From assembly GCA_031553225.1 (NCBI GenBank), contig JAVBLU010000021.1, positions 1-20,173 on the forward strand: a stretch of 20,173 nt of DNA, read 5' to 3'. This DNA comes from JAVBLU01 sp031553225 (GTDB lineage: Bacteria > Bacillota > Clostridia > Christensenellales > UBA1750). Positions 6,830-13,976 of the stretch are shown piece after piece (within the stretch, counting starts at the first letter, position 1; each line of letters opens with the position of its first letter). The notes under the pieces were generated by a model that ran no database searches, was not told the origin of the DNA, and worked only from the letters and a program-made list of their open reading frames with translations. The translations under genes and the position numbers were made by a program.

Positions 6830-7840
6830 TCAAATCGTCTTTTGAAACACCATCTGGGTATGGCAGCCCGGGAAAGTGGCTTCATATGTACGCTGCAGCT
6901 CACGGTCGGGAACGGGAAGCTCGAGGAAAACCTGATGGACAGCGCCTTCGTATACGTTTGTGCGAACGACCCGGTACTTCGTGTTCAGGGAAAGCAACTC
7001 GTCGACGCTATGCTTTTCGGACTGGATCAACAGCGTGCCGGTATACCCAAGCTTTGCGTAAAACCCTTCCGCGCTCTCCACCGCCCCCAGCGCGATGTGA
7101 TGAATACCATGCCTGAGCGCGCGTTTCTCCAGCTCCTGCATCAGCAGCCGAGCAATGCCGCGCTTTCTGTGCTGCTCGTCGACGGCCACCGGTCCCACCG
7201 TCATGCTCTTCTCGCTTTCCATCCTGCCGAACACGATGCCGGCGACCTCGCCGCCGCTCTGCGCATACAGCATCAGATCGCCAAAGCCGTCCATGCGCTC
7301 CAGCCACCGCTCGCGGGCATATGCCGGGCTGTTCTGCTCCGCGGGAGCGCCAAACACCTTTTTTTCGAGGGCGAGCGCGGCGTCCAGCTCACTCTCGGTG
7401 GCAATACGCTTGATGATTGCCAGCTCCTGATAGCCAACCCTCGCCATTGCGCGCCGCATCGCGGTGTTGTCCTCCTCCGTGCGGCATGTCGCGGTTTTCC
7501 CGCTCTTGGTAATGGCGAGGCTGAGGAAGCGCAGGATATCGGTCGCCAGTCCACGGCCGCGGTAAGCGGGGGCAACGCGGATATCCGCCGCCTCCCACAT
7601 CCGCTTGCTGTATGGTTCTATCGCGCCGCGCGCTACGGGTAGCCCGTCAAGATACAGCAAACAGTAGCGCGCGATTCCTTTTTGGTACATCGCTTCGTAC
7701 CTGGCTTCATCTATTGGCTTTTGGCCCGCCAACTGGAGATGCGCATTGAACTTGTCACAGTCGTGCTCGGACAGCCATTCGATGCGTGATGTACTCGCAG
7801 CCCCTGCGTGATGCATCAGGGTATAAATGATTTCCGCCAT
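6830..7840 (-). CDS. tandem GNAT acetyltransferase (first gene of operon)
   Basis: The 336-residue protein has two GNAT domains. The first (about 15-150) has IRVAPAYRGRGLATDILRFL and ends in AMRRAMARVGYQELA. The second (about 160-290) has VGPVAVDEQHRKRGIARLLM and SAEGFYAKLGYTGTL. A C-terminal tail (about 290-336) resembles one seen in other Clostridia GNATs. The ATG at 7840 follows GAGGAGG (7855-7849). Both acetyl-CoA loops look intact, unlike many tandem GNATs in which one is degenerate. It is the promoter-proximal gene of the seven-gene operon, directly downstream of the structured leader, so its translation would be the first affected by attenuation. The substrate is unknown. Confidence 0.9.
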   Translation of the reverse strand: MAEIIYTLMHHAGAASTSRIEWLSEHDCDKFNAHLQLAGQKPIDEARYEAMYQKGIARYCLLYLDGLPVARGAIEPYSKRMWEAADIRVAPAYRGRGLATDILRFLSLAITKSGKTATCRTEEDNTAMRRAMARVGYQELAIIKRIATESELDAALALEKKVFGAPAEQNSPAYARERWLERMDGFGDLMLYAQSGGEVAGIVFGRMESEKSMTVGPVAVDEQHRKRGIARLLMQELEKRALRHGIHHIALGAVESAEGFYAKLGYTGTLLIQSEKHSVDELLSLNTKYRVVRTNVYEGAVHQVFLELPVPDRELQRTYEATFPGCHTQMVFQKTI

Positions 7841-7864
7841 CTTTCATCCTCCTCAACATACACA

Positions 7865-7892
7865 AGGCGGAAAGCGTTGCCGCCTTCCGCCT
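7865..7892 (-). repeat. leader hairpin next to the first operon gene
   Basis: Perfect 8-bp arms AGGCGGAA (7865-7872) and TTCCGCCT (7885-7892) enclose a 12-nt loop about 10 nt upstream of the ribosome binding site of the first GNAT gene. A second hairpin, GCGGACGA/TCGTCCGC (7929-7936, 7939-7946), lies further upstream in the leader. They could help control access to the ribosome binding site. Confidence 0.5.
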
Positions 7893-7982
7893 GAAATGGA
7901 ACACCCGCTCCACCCAAACAATAAGGCCGCGGACGAAATCGTCCGCAGCCTGCTCAATCACGCTTCGGTCGGTACACAGCAT

Positions 7983-8015
7983 CACAAAACAAGGCACAGT
8001 TTCCTGCGCGATTGT
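7983..8015 (-). terminator. candidate attenuator hairpin in the operon leader
   Basis: In the leader RNA the arms GCGCAG and CTGTGC close on a GAAA tetraloop (8009-7994). The stem can be extended by ACAA/TTGT across a small bulge, and a U-rich stretch TTGTTTTGTG follows (7992-7983). It lies after the upstream ORF and before the first GNAT gene. The T-run is interrupted by G, so termination strength is uncertain. Confidence 0.4.
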
Positions 8016-8043
8016 CCGCTATGTCACCGACGAACCTCGGAAG

Positions 8044-8110
8044 CCCTGGCCTCCGGATTAAGCTCCGCTAAACGTCTCGCCGTTTTCCTTCTTAGCGGAG
8101 CAAGCCAGGG
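8044..8110 (-). promoter_or_regulatory. long leader hairpin overlapping the upstream ORF
   Basis: Outer arms CCCTGGC (8044-8050) and GCCAGGG (8104-8110) enclose a perfect 10-bp inner stem, GCTCCGCTAA (8062-8071) with TTAGCGGAGC (8092-8101), and a 20-nt loop. The inner stem covers the second half of the 27-codon upstream ORF. A ribosome translating or stalled on that ORF would open the hairpin, the usual geometry of translation-dependent attenuation. Confidence 0.55.
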
Positions 8111-8141
8111 TATCCATCTGCTTGATGCCGTTGATATACAC
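8058..8141 (-). CDS. upstream leader peptide (27 aa), putative
   Basis: The GTG at 8141-8139 is preceded by GGGAGG (8154-8149) at an ideal 7 nt. The ORF encodes 27 residues beginning MYINGIKQMDTLACSAKK and ending at TAA (8060-8058). It starts about 25 nt after the predicted transcription start and lies wholly inside the operon leader, about 215 nt upstream of the first GNAT gene. The composition is hydrophilic with no signal peptide, consistent with a regulatory leader peptide rather than a secreted one. An overlapping alternative ATG at 8148-8146 has only 2 nt spacing and is less likely. Resistance genes for ribosome-targeting drugs are often preceded by such ORFs. Expression has not been shown. 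Confidence 0.5.
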   Translation of the reverse strand: MYINGIKQMDTLACSAKKENGETFSGA

Positions 8142-8169
8142 GCCATCGCCTCCCTGTGCAGATGCGTCC

Positions 8170-8198
8170 AGTATAGCACGCCGCTCGCGAAAAGCCAA
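8170..8198 (-). promoter_or_regulatory. promoter of the GNAT/methyltransferase operon
   Basis: On the minus strand a -35 box TTGGCT (8198-8193), a 17-nt spacer and a -10 box TATACT (8175-8170) are present. Transcription would start near 8163, giving a leader of about 320 nt before the first gene. It is divergent from the ABC-F promoter about 35 bp away. Confidence 0.65.
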
Positions 8199-8232
8199 GC
8201 GCCGCCCGGTTAAGCGGCAAAAAACGGCGCAT

Positions 8233-8261
8233 TTGTGTTTCCGGGGCCGCTCGGCTATAAT
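8233..8261 (+). promoter_or_regulatory. promoter of the ABC-F gene
   Basis: A -35-like TTGTGT (8233-8238), a 17-nt spacer and a perfect TATAAT (8256-8261) lie about 50 bp before the ABC-F start. It is back to back with the operon promoter, so the two could share regulation. Confidence 0.65.
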
Positions 8262-8311
8262 AACGGAAGGTACAACAACGCAGAGTCATCCGCAATGAAA
8301 GGTAGTACAAC

Positions 8312-9937
8312 ATGCTCATCGCCCAGGACATCGCACTGCAATACGGCGGCAAACCGCTTTTCTCCGGCGTGTCGGTCACATTCACCAAAGGGAACTGTTA
8401 CGGCGTCATCGGTGCGAACGGCACCGGCAAATCCACCTTCCTGCGCATCTGTTCCGGCGAGGTGGAACCCAACAAGGGCAGCATAACGATTACGCCGGGC
8501 GAACGCCTGGCGGTGCTGCGCCAGGATCATTACGCTTTTGACGCCTTTACCCCGCTGCAGACCGTCATCATGGGGCATAAGCGGCTGCATGAAATCATCA
8601 AGCTGAAGGAAGAGCTGTACCAAAGGCAGGACTTCACCGACGCCGACGGGCTTCGCCTGGGCGAGCTGGAGGGCGAATTCGCCGAGCTGGACGGCTGGAA
8701 CGCCGAGCATTCCGCGGAAATTCTTCTGAACGGCTTGGGTATCGGCCCGGAGCTGCACCAAGCGCCCATGGCCTCGCTGGACGGCTCGCGCAAGGTAAAA
8801 GTGCTCCTGGCTCAGGCGCTGTTCGCCTCGCCGGACATCCTGCTTCTTGATGAGCCCACCAACCATATCGATCAGCAGGCCATCCACTGGCTGGAAAACT
8901 TCCTTCTGGATTTTGAGAACACAGTCGTCGTCGTGTCCCACGACCGGCACTTCATCAACAAGGTTTGCACCCACATCGTCGATATCGATTATAATAAAGT
9001 AACAACATATGTGGGCAATTACGATTTTTGGTACGAGTACACCCAGCTGGCCGCCCGCCAGCAGAAGGAACAGCTCAAACGCAACGAGCAAAAGGCCAAG
9101 GAGCTGCAGGAGTTTATCGCGCGCTTTTCCGCCAACGCCAGTAAATCGAGGCAGGCCACGTCGCGCAAAAAGCTTCTGGATAATATCGATCTGGGCAATT
9201 TCATGCCCTCCTCGCGCCGCTACCCCTTCGTGCACTTTAAGCCCGAGCGGGCCGTGGGCGACCGCATTCTCACCATTGCCGGGCTGTCCAAAAAGGTGGG
9301 GGACCGCAGGGTACTCAGCAACCTGGATTTGACCGTGCTGCCCGGCGACAAGATCGCCTTTGTCGGCGAGGACGCCCTGGCCCGCACCGCGCTGTTTCAA
9401 ATCCTGATGGACGAAATGGAACCCGACGAGGGCGGCTACAACTGGGGCGTAACGACCAGCCGCGCGTATCTTCCCGCCGACAACGGCGCCTACTTTGATG
9501 GGAAGGATTGCACGCTCATCGATTGGCTGCGTCAGTTCTCCCCCGAGGACACCTACGAAACCAGCATGCGCGGATGGCTGGGGCGCATGCTCTTTTCCGG
9601 CGAGGAAGCGCTCAAGTCCGCCAAGGTGCTCTCGGGCGGCGAAAAGGTGCGCTGCATGCTGGCCAAGATCATGGTCAGCGGCGCCAATGTGCTCATCTTT
9701 GACGAACCCACAAACCACCTGGACCTGGAGGCCATCACGGCGCTTAACCAGGGCATGGCGGAGTTTAAGGGCGTCATGCTGTTTTCCTCCCACGATCACC
9801 AGATCGTGCAGACCGTCGCCAACCGCATCGTGGAAATTCTGCCCGGCGGCGTGATCGACCGGCGCGACAACTACGACGATTATCTGGAGAACCCGGACGT
9901 CGGCCGCCTGCGCGAGGAGCTGGGGGCCAAGGCATAA
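8312..9937 (+). CDS. ABC-F family ATPase (YkpA/YbiT-like), ribosome-associated
   Basis: The 541-residue soluble protein has two ABC domains and no membrane segments, as in ABC-F translation factors that act at the ribosomal E site. NBD1 has Walker A GANGTGKST (34-42) and Walker B ILLLDEPTNHID (176-187), but its signature reads LDGSRK (156-161) instead of LSGGQ. NBD2 has signature LSGGE (440-444) and Walker B LIFDEPTNHLD, but its Walker A position reads GEDALARTA (352-360), lacking the GKS/T. The defects are complementary, so one composite ATP site retains a full Walker A and signature. This pattern fits the YkpA/YbiT subgroup as I recall it. The charged linker between domains (about 240-310, rich in K, E and Q) fits the P-site tRNA interaction motif. 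AAAGG (8298-8302) is the ribosome binding site. Housekeeping stress factor versus drug protection cannot be decided from sequence. Confidence 0.9.
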   Translation: MLIAQDIALQYGGKPLFSGVSVTFTKGNCYGVIGANGTGKSTFLRICSGEVEPNKGSITITPGERLAVLRQDHYAFDAFTPLQTVIMGHKRLHEIIKLKEELYQRQDFTDADGLRLGELEGEFAELDGWNAEHSAEILLNGLGIGPELHQAPMASLDGSRKVKVLLAQALFASPDILLLDEPTNHIDQQAIHWLENFLLDFENTVVVVSHDRHFINKVCTHIVDIDYNKVTTYVGNYDFWYEYTQLAARQQKEQLKRNEQKAKELQEFIARFSANASKSRQATSRKKLLDNIDLGNFMPSSRRYPFVHFKPERAVGDRILTIAGLSKKVGDRRVLSNLDLTVLPGDKIAFVGEDALARTALFQILMDEMEPDEGGYNWGVTTSRAYLPADNGAYFDGKDCTLIDWLRQFSPEDTYETSMRGWLGRMLFSGEEALKSAKVLSGGEKVRCMLAKIMVSGANVLIFDEPTNHLDLEAITALNQGMAEFKGVMLFSSHDHQIVQTVANRIVEILPGGVIDRRDNYDDYLENPDVGRLREELGAKA

Positions 9938-9990
9938 GCGCGGGATGCGGCCGCCGCTGCGGGACAGCCAGGCCATAAAGGAGCAGGCAC

Positions 9991-10323
9991 ATGAAGTTCG
10001 GCGGTATATGCATCGTAACGAACGACGCGCCCCGTCTTGCGGCTTTCTACAAACTGGTCCTGCAGGAGGAACCTTTTGTGGAGGGGAACCATTACGGCTT
10101 CGGCAGCGTCGCCGTTTACGATCCGGGCGGCGTCGCCGCGGCAAAGGACAAGAGCATCTGGCTGCAGTGCTTTGCCGACGATTTGGATGCTGAGTACGAG
10201 CGGCTGCTGCGGGAAATACCCGGCGTCGAGATCATTTCGCCGCCGGAGAGAAGGCCGTGGGGGGCGTACTCGTTTTGGATCGCCGACTGCGACGGAAACA
10301 GGATCGCCGTCGCGCAGAAGTAG
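9991..10323 (+). CDS. VOC superfamily (glyoxalase/bleomycin-resistance-like) protein
   Basis: The 110-residue protein has AAAGGAG (9977-9983) 7 nt before the ATG. It shows the beta-alpha-beta-beta-beta VOC pattern: MKFGGICIVTNDAPRLAAFY at the start (N-terminal strand plus helix), VYDPGG in the middle, and PPERRPWGAYSFWIADCDGN near the end, the conserved strand around the second metal-ligand region. Family members bind metal and act as glyoxalases, dioxygenases or drug-binding resistance proteins. The first metal-ligand His/Glu is not obvious (GICIV replaces the usual hydrophobic-H), so it may be a binding protein. It lies 53 nt after the ABC-F stop and is probably co-transcribed with it. Confidence 0.83.
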   Translation: MKFGGICIVTNDAPRLAAFYKLVLQEEPFVEGNHYGFGSVAVYDPGGVAAAKDKSIWLQCFADDLDAEYERLLREIPGVEIISPPERRPWGAYSFWIADCDGNRIAVAQK

Positions 10324-10339
10324 CGCGCGGCGCACGTAT

Positions 10340-10353
10340 GCAGCGAGCGCTGC
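10340..10353. repeat. small hairpin between convergent genes
   Basis: The arms GCAGC and GCTGC flank a 4-nt loop in the 45-bp gap between the convergent VOC and tocopherol-cyclase-like genes. There is no T-run, so termination is uncertain. Confidence 0.3.
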
Positions 10354-10368
10354 GGCATCCTGTGCTGT

Positions 10369-11328
10369 TCAGCCCTTGAACGGAGGCCGCGGGCGCTTCA
10401 TCAGGCCGCTGCCCGCCTGCTCAAACCCCGCGTTCCGGCCGACGCCCTCAAAAAGACACCGCCCGCGGCGGCGCAGCTGTAGCCGGAGCGTGCACGCGGG
10501 GTCCTCGTGAATCACACGGCTCATATCACCCAGCACCGGGGCATCCAGCGAGGACGTCCCCTGTTTTGTCACGTCCAGGATCAGCCGGTCGCCGCCCTGC
10601 GCAAGCTCCAGATGGAAGGCGTCGCCTTCATCGCGCATCGCCTGAACGCGCGCGCCGTAATAGGACGCTAAGCGCAGCGGCTTGCCCAGCAGCCGCATAT
10701 GGCCCAGTACGCCGGTGAACGACCCGCCCAGAAACGGTATGGCCGCGACGGCGACCATGACGCGGGCATCGCTTGCAAAGTCCGAGCATTCCAACCACAC
10801 CCACGACGATGGGAAGGACCTGCCCCAATCCTTTTCGATGTAGCACCGCCCGCCCGCGAAATCCACGCTCTGCCCGTCGATTTCCGCCGTTCCATGAACG
10901 CCGTGCCCGTCGCTGAGCACGTCGTGATAGCATTCCATAAAGCCCAGATAGGAGAATGGCCCCATCATCGACGGGGCGTACCATGTGCGCGGAAGCGGGC
11001 TCAACGCGCCGTATCGCAGGTCGGCGCGCACCGAGGCGCGGCCGTCGGATAAGGCGAAGCGGGCGCCGTCGCTGCAGAATTCGTTTTTCCCAACGCGGAC
11101 CATCAGGCGGCCTGTGTCGGCTTGGAACGCTGCGAACGGAAAATACTGTATGACCGAGCCCCGGTTGTGGATGCATTGCACGAAGGCCTTTCTCGAACCG
11201 TCTTCGGCGACGGCCACGCCGGGGATGACGGACAGCACCTGCGCTCCGACGCGGTGTTTAAAATACCAACCTTCAAAAAAACACTTTCTCGCGTGCGCGC
11301 CGTGGTAGAAGGCCTTGGCCTGGTTCAT
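10369..11328 (-). CDS. tocopherol cyclase family protein
   Basis: The 319-residue protein starts at the ATG at 11328, which overlaps the stop of the upstream oxidoreductase as ATGA. No clear ribosome binding site is visible, so translation is probably coupled. Two hallmarks of the tocopherol cyclase family are present: FFEGWYFKHR (about 17-26) near the N-terminus and the glycine/aspartate segment YIEKDWGRSFPSSWVWLEC (about 165-185) in the centre. The plant and cyanobacterial enzymes cyclise a prenylated quinol to a chromanol. Firmicutes do not make tocopherols, so this homologue probably acts on another isoprenoid or lipid-like substrate, or only binds one. No signal peptide is seen. The longer in-frame reading to 11775 only covers the upstream gene. 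Confidence 0.85.
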   Translation of the reverse strand: MNQAKAFYHGAHARKCFFEGWYFKHRVGAQVLSVIPGVAVAEDGSRKAFVQCIHNRGSVIQYFPFAAFQADTGRLMVRVGKNEFCSDGARFALSDGRASVRADLRYGALSPLPRTWYAPSMMGPFSYLGFMECYHDVLSDGHGVHGTAEIDGQSVDFAGGRCYIEKDWGRSFPSSWVWLECSDFASDARVMVAVAAIPFLGGSFTGVLGHMRLLGKPLRLASYYGARVQAMRDEGDAFHLELAQGGDRLILDVTKQGTSSLDAPVLGDMSRVIHEDPACTLRLQLRRRGRCLFEGVGRNAGFEQAGSGLMKRPRPPFKG

Positions 11329-12677
11329 GAAAGCACGCGCGCCGCAGCCGCCCTCTTCAGCGGCCGCTGCGCGGGGCCGTTGAGAACGCGGCCCTGCGCG
11401 TCGAAGCGCGAGCCGTGGCACGGGCAGTCCCAGCTGTCCTCGTCGCGGTTGCGCGAGAGTGAGCCCCCCATATGCGTGCATACCGGCCGGCCCGCCGCCT
11501 TGTTTACGATGTAGCCCTCCGCCAAGCCCTTCGCTTCGCGCGCCAAATTGGCCGGCACGGGCGAGCGGGGCAGCCGCGACGGGTCGAACGCCTCCGCATA
11601 CGGGTTTTTCCTGCCCAGCGCCTTGTCGCACAGGATGGCAGCGGCCGCCATAGAGCCCGTCATGCCCCACTTGTTGAACCCGGTGGCAACCAGCCATTCG
11701 GGCTTGTCCCGTGCGTACGCGCCGACGTAGGGCACTTCGTCCAGGGGCACGCAGTCCTGCGCCGACCATGCGCACACGGTCTCGGCGTGCGGATACAGCT
11801 CTTTTGCGGCGCGCTGAAGGCGCCGGTAGTGTCCCGCTTCGCCCTCGCCGCAGTTGTGGTCCTCTCCGCCCATCAGCAGCAGATCCTCCTGCGGGCGAAA
11901 GGAGAACCCGTCGGCAACGCAGTCGATGTACATGCCCTGGATGCGCCCCGCGCCGCGAAGCGCCAGCACGTATGAGCGCGACTGGCGCATGCGCGCGAAG
12001 TACCAGCCCGGTATGTTGACAAAGGGAAAGTGCGTGCAGAAGATGATCCTCTCGGCCCTCACCCGGCCGCGCGCGGTGATCACCGTGCGATCCTCCACCG
12101 ACACGGCTCGGGAGTGTTCATAGGCGTTCAGCCCGCGGGCCGCGGCGTACAAAAACTTGAGCGGATGAAAATGCGCCTGACGCTCGAACCGCAGCGCCGA
12201 AGTCACGGCGAAAGGCAGCTCGGTTTGCGCCGTGAGCGATGCCGAAAAGCCCAGCGACTGAGCGGCTGCGCATTCGTCGTACAGCCTCCTTGCGCCTTGC
12301 TCGTCGCGCGCGAATGTAACGGCGCTGGCGAAGCGAAAATCGCAGTCGACGTCCGACGCCAGCGAAGCAAACCGTCCGATCGCTTCAGCGTTGGCGCAGG
12401 CGTACATGCGCGCGCGGTCCATCCCAAACTGATCGATCAGGCGGCGGTAGATGAGAACGTGCTGCGCGGTGATCTTGGCCGTGGTGTCGCCGCTGACCCC
12501 GCCCCCGATCTCCCCGGCCTCCAGAAGCACGGCCTTCGCGCCTTGATCGGCCAGAAGACGCGCGCACAGCACGCCCGCCATGCCGCCGCCGATCACGGCG
12601 ACATCAGCGCGTACGCTTTGGTCCAGCTCGGGAAAGGATGTGGTTTTTGCGAACCTGCGCCATAGCGACTCGGACAA
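11325..12677 (-). CDS. FAD-dependent oxidoreductase (DAO fold) with C-terminal Rieske 2Fe-2S domain
   Basis: I chose the TTG at 12677 because AGGAGG (12691-12686) lies 8 nt upstream and the protein then begins MSESLWRR, like relatives; an in-frame ATG at 12710 has no ribosome binding site. The protein has 450 residues. The N-terminal FAD-binding Rossmann motif DVAVIGGGMAGVLCARLL lies near residues 25-43, the DAO body follows, and GFNKWGMTGSMAAA is the C-terminal FAD region. A Rieske domain closes the protein with ligands C-T-H (about 400-402) and C-P-C-H (about 418-421), all present. B. subtilis YhfW has the same architecture. It is cytoplasmic by lack of a signal peptide. The reaction is unknown; coupling to a tocopherol-cyclase-like gene suggests redox chemistry on a hydrophobic substrate. 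Confidence 0.9.
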   Translation of the reverse strand: MSESLWRRFAKTTSFPELDQSVRADVAVIGGGMAGVLCARLLADQGAKAVLLEAGEIGGGVSGDTTAKITAQHVLIYRRLIDQFGMDRARMYACANAEAIGRFASLASDVDCDFRFASAVTFARDEQGARRLYDECAAAQSLGFSASLTAQTELPFAVTSALRFERQAHFHPLKFLYAAARGLNAYEHSRAVSVEDRTVITARGRVRAERIIFCTHFPFVNIPGWYFARMRQSRSYVLALRGAGRIQGMYIDCVADGFSFRPQEDLLLMGGEDHNCGEGEAGHYRRLQRAAKELYPHAETVCAWSAQDCVPLDEVPYVGAYARDKPEWLVATGFNKWGMTGSMAAAAILCDKALGRKNPYAEAFDPSRLPRSPVPANLAREAKGLAEGYIVNKAAGRPVCTHMGGSLSRNRDEDSWDCPCHGSRFDAQGRVLNGPAQRPLKRAAAARVLS

Positions 12678-12710
12678 CGCGGCCGCCTCCTCGCAAACGA
12701 TGTTGCGCAT

Positions 12711-13467
12711 AGCATGCCCACAACGGCGCGCTTATTTGCCATTGCCGGCCGGCGCGTCGGCGCGTTGCGCGACGTTCGCTTGCATAGAGCGAGGCATGGG
12801 CCCGCGCGCGGCCGCGCCGGCAGGAATTTGCCAAACCATGGCGAAATATGCGCCAAACGCGTCGGTGCTGCGCTTTATCGTTGCGGCGTTCTTCCATCCC
12901 TCTTCCGACTCTCGCAGCCGGAAGGCCGTCTGCCAGGCCGACCGGGACGCGACGCGTCTCAAACGGCGTTATCGGGATACCCCCCCTGCGACGCCGCCGC
13001 GGGCGCGCTGTTCGGGTATGGCGATCCGCGGCCGCCAAGTGACATCAGCGACGGCGCGGACCTGCCCGGCGGCCAATGGCGGCGGTGCCCGTCGCCCGCA
13101 TGCTGTGCCGTGCCCATGGCTTTGTCGTGCTTGACGAGACGAGGCGGCAGCCGATCCGCTGGAGGAGAAGCGGGGTTACCGGTAGTTCGTGCAGATCGCC
13201 CAAGGCAAAAACGCCGTTGTGGTCATGCTCGGGTTGGGCCGGCCAAAACCGCCGGTCGCATCGTGACCGTGCACGGGAGCGCGCCGACGACACGGGCTCC
13301 CGCGCCGAATTCACCGCCCGGAAAGGGCTCTGCGCTCGGACGTTGAGGGGCGCAGGCGCAGTGGTATGAGCAGCCTTTGCGGCGCCCGGCTGACGCCTCA
13401 CGCGGGCCGGCGCCCGTTGGACGATGCGTGCCGCAAAGCGTAAGAACGATGTACAGGAGGATGCGCC
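12711..13467. other. gene-free tract with coding-like, broken frames
   Basis: No intact gene is supported here. On the plus strand the reading LEEKRGYR, a stop, then FVQIAQGKNAVVVMLG (about 13160-13240) looks like decayed coding sequence. On the minus strand an open stretch from 12962 to 12732 contains RESEEGWKNAATIKRS and FGAYFAMVWQIP, which also looks like a protein fragment, but it has no usable start or ribosome binding site. I recognise neither family. A weak promoter-like pair (TTGAGG near 13346, TATGAG 16 nt later) could serve the gene at 13468. Confidence 0.4.
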
Positions 13468-13866
13468 ATGCCGGAATATCCTAAATTCACCATGTCCTTT
13501 AGCATCGGCCGCACGAACGAAGAGAGGTTGGACGCTTTTGAACTGTACCGCCAAGCGTTCAACGCGAAAAAACTCTCGGAGGGCACGCCGCCGGACGGCG
13601 GCGACGTACATATCATGATGGACATCTACGGGCTAGAGGTGTTGCTCGGGCCGGGCGGCAAAACCGGGACAGGCTTTGACAATGTGCTCAACTGCGAGGT
13701 TCGCTTCGACGACGAGGGCGATTTTCACAGGGCGTATGAAGCCCTGATTCGGGAGTGCCGGAGCAAGTCGCTGGAGGGGCCTTATCCGTGGGCGACGCGG
13801 CTCGCCCTTGTATCCGACAAGTTTGGCATCGGATGGGCGCTCTATTATAACGAAAAACCGCAGTAG
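13468..13866 (+). CDS. VOC/PhnB-like (glyoxalase-fold) protein
   Basis: The 132-residue protein starts at ATG 13468 with AGGAGG 7 nt upstream. The pattern fits the PhnB-like VOC group: FTMSFSIGRTNEERLDAFELY (first strand, then the helix), NAKKLSEGTPPDGGDVHIMMDI (second module start), EVLLGPGG in the middle, CEVRFDDEGDFHRAYEALI and a closing GIGWALYY strand. PhnB-like members are mostly of unknown function and often lack metal ligands; no clear His/Glu metal set is seen here. It converges on the DUF362 gene, with a GGCCAC/GTGGCC palindrome (13886-13898) in the gap. Apparently a single-gene unit. Confidence 0.75.
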   Translation: MPEYPKFTMSFSIGRTNEERLDAFELYRQAFNAKKLSEGTPPDGGDVHIMMDIYGLEVLLGPGGKTGTGFDNVLNCEVRFDDEGDFHRAYEALIRECRSKSLEGPYPWATRLALVSDKFGIGWALYYNEKPQ

Positions 13867-13976
13867 CGGCACAGCGCGGTCATTGGGCCACCGTGGCCGC
13901 CATGGGCGCCTCCGACAAAGGCGCGGCGGCCGTGAGCCGAGAGCGCCGCAGGATGCCCGCGCCGCACGCGCCGCCT

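Noticed and set aside
7755..7997. 80-codon minus-strand ORF spanning the leader and the start of the first GNAT gene
   Set aside because: No ribosome binding site, and it overlaps the GNAT coding start in another frame; the leader hairpins explain this region better.
8255..10144. 629-codon minus-strand ORF opposite the ABC-F gene
   Set aside because: Antisense open frame caused by codon bias of the ABC-F gene; it would also overlap both divergent promoters.
11329..11775. N-terminal extension of the tocopherol-cyclase-like frame
   Set aside because: The extension only reads the oxidoreductase gene in another frame; the overlapping ATGA start at 11328 matches the family N-terminus.
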